Below are positions 5,231 through 5,728 of a stretch of 5,728 nucleotides of DNA, piece after piece. The translations under genes were made by a program, and so were the position numbers. The stretch comes from Myxococcales bacterium. Its GTDB lineage: Bacteria > Myxococcota > Myxococcia > Myxococcales > Anaeromyxobacteraceae. Under the pieces are notes generated by a model. It had not been told where the DNA came from. It saw only the letters and a program-made list of their open reading frames with translations, and searched no databases. The stretch's first letter is position 1; each line of letters opens with the position of its first letter. Location of the stretch: assembly GCA_021784995.1 (NCBI GenBank), contig JAJYHA010000018.1:1-5728 (forward strand), given 5' to 3'.

Positions 5231-5728
5231 GTGCCGACGGAGGGCGGCCGGCCGGCCGGCGAGGGGAGGCCCGGAGCGGACGGGACGCGGGCGCTGGTGC
5301 TCCACCCGGGGTACCTGGGCGACACGGTCTTCCTCGGGCCGGCCGTGCGCGCGCTCAAGGCGCGCTGGCCCGGCGGGCGCGTGGCCGTCTGCGTCGCGCC
5401 GCGAGGGGAGGCCGTGGCGCGCCTGCTGCCGGGCTGCGACGACGTCTTCGTCTACGACAAGCGCGGCGGCGATCGGGGCGCGCGCGGCCTGTGGCGGATG
5501 GCGAAGCGCCTCCGCGCCTGGAGGGCCGACCTGGCGCTGGTCTCGCATCCGTCACCCCGGAGCGGGCTCCTGGCGGCCGGCTCCGGCGCCCCGCGCCGCA
5601 TCGGGTATGCGCCGCTCTGCGGCGAACGCCTGGCGCTCGACCGCCGCCTCCCCTTCGTCGACCGGGTCCTGGCGCTGGCCGCCCGGGCGGGCGCGCCCGG
5701 CGATCCGGGGCTCGCGCTGCTGCCGCCT
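5231..5728 (+). CDS. GT9-family ADP-heptose:LPS heptosyltransferase (5' part only)
   Basis: The first 166 residues are present; the frame runs off the right edge without a stop (the family is usually about 340-360 residues). GT9 enzymes transfer L,D-heptose from ADP-heptose to Kdo2-lipid A or to inner-core heptose on the cytoplasmic face of the inner membrane. After a Gly/Pro/Arg-rich leader (1-20) comes ALVLHPGYLGDTVFLGPAVR (21-40), the N-terminal GT-B strand with the conserved GD pair (G30, D31; the Asp is the proposed catalytic base), then ALKARWPGGRVAV (41-53). DDVFVYDK (70-77), LVSHPSPRSGLLAAGSGAP (103-121) and RRIGY (122-126) match later family blocks. GTG at 5231 is chosen for its ribosome site; an in-frame GTG at 5297 would remove the leader but lacks an obvious site. 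It would use the ADP-heptose made by the kinase/adenylyltransferase pair upstream. WaaC, WaaF and WaaQ types cannot be separated from this half. Confidence 0.87.
   Translation, partial: MPTEGGRPAGEGRPGADGTRALVLHPGYLGDTVFLGPAVRALKARWPGGRVAVCVAPRGEAVARLLPGCDDVFVYDKRGGDRGARGLWRMAKRLRAWRADLALVSHPSPRSGLLAAGSGAPRRIGYAPLCGERLALDRRLPFVDRVLALAARAGAPGDPGLALLPP

Overview
The window is a dense, plus-strand block of lipopolysaccharide (LPS) biosynthesis genes from a very GC-rich Gram-negative bacterium. Third codon positions are almost all G or C. The gene content (lipid A, ADP-heptose and core glycosyltransferase genes) together with this base composition suggests a myxobacterium of the Anaeromyxobacter type. 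That assignment is inference from composition and gene order, not a database match.

Layout: (1) 2-442, 3' end of lpxK (lipid A 4'-kinase), cut by the left edge. (2) 439-1350, LpxL/HtrB-type lipid A late acyltransferase, overlapping lpxK by 4 bases. (3) 1383-2396, RfaE1/HldA-type heptose-7-phosphate kinase. (4) 2396-2875, RfaE2/HldC-type heptose-1-phosphate adenylyltransferase, sharing one base with the kinase stop. (5) 2887-3762 (possibly from 2872), a GT-A-like glycosyltransferase. (6) 3759-4886, a GT4-family glycosyltransferase overlapping its predecessor by 4 bases. (7) A 159-bp gap, 4887-5045, the only sizeable gap. (8) 5046-5216, a 56-residue Trm112/YcaR-like zinc-ribbon protein. (9) 5231-5728, 5' end of a GT9 heptosyltransferase, cut by the right edge.

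How they work together: LpxK and the acyltransferase finish lipid A. The kinase/adenylyltransferase pair makes the activated heptose precursor. The GT9 enzyme and the two other glycosyltransferases probably add core sugars. Overlapping or near-touching stops and starts from lpxK through the GT4 gene indicate one translationally coupled operon. The 159-bp gap may mark a second transcription start for the Trm112-like and GT9 genes, but the promoter evidence is weak.

No RNA genes, CRISPR arrays, insertion sequences or convincing intrinsic terminators were seen. The long reverse-strand reading frames are best explained by the GC bias. I do not see a novel system. The points most worth checking are the split kinase/adenylyltransferase pair with non-canonical kinase motifs, the QADE-bearing glycosyltransferase, and the GT4 enzyme with Asp in place of the first Glu of its EX7E motif.
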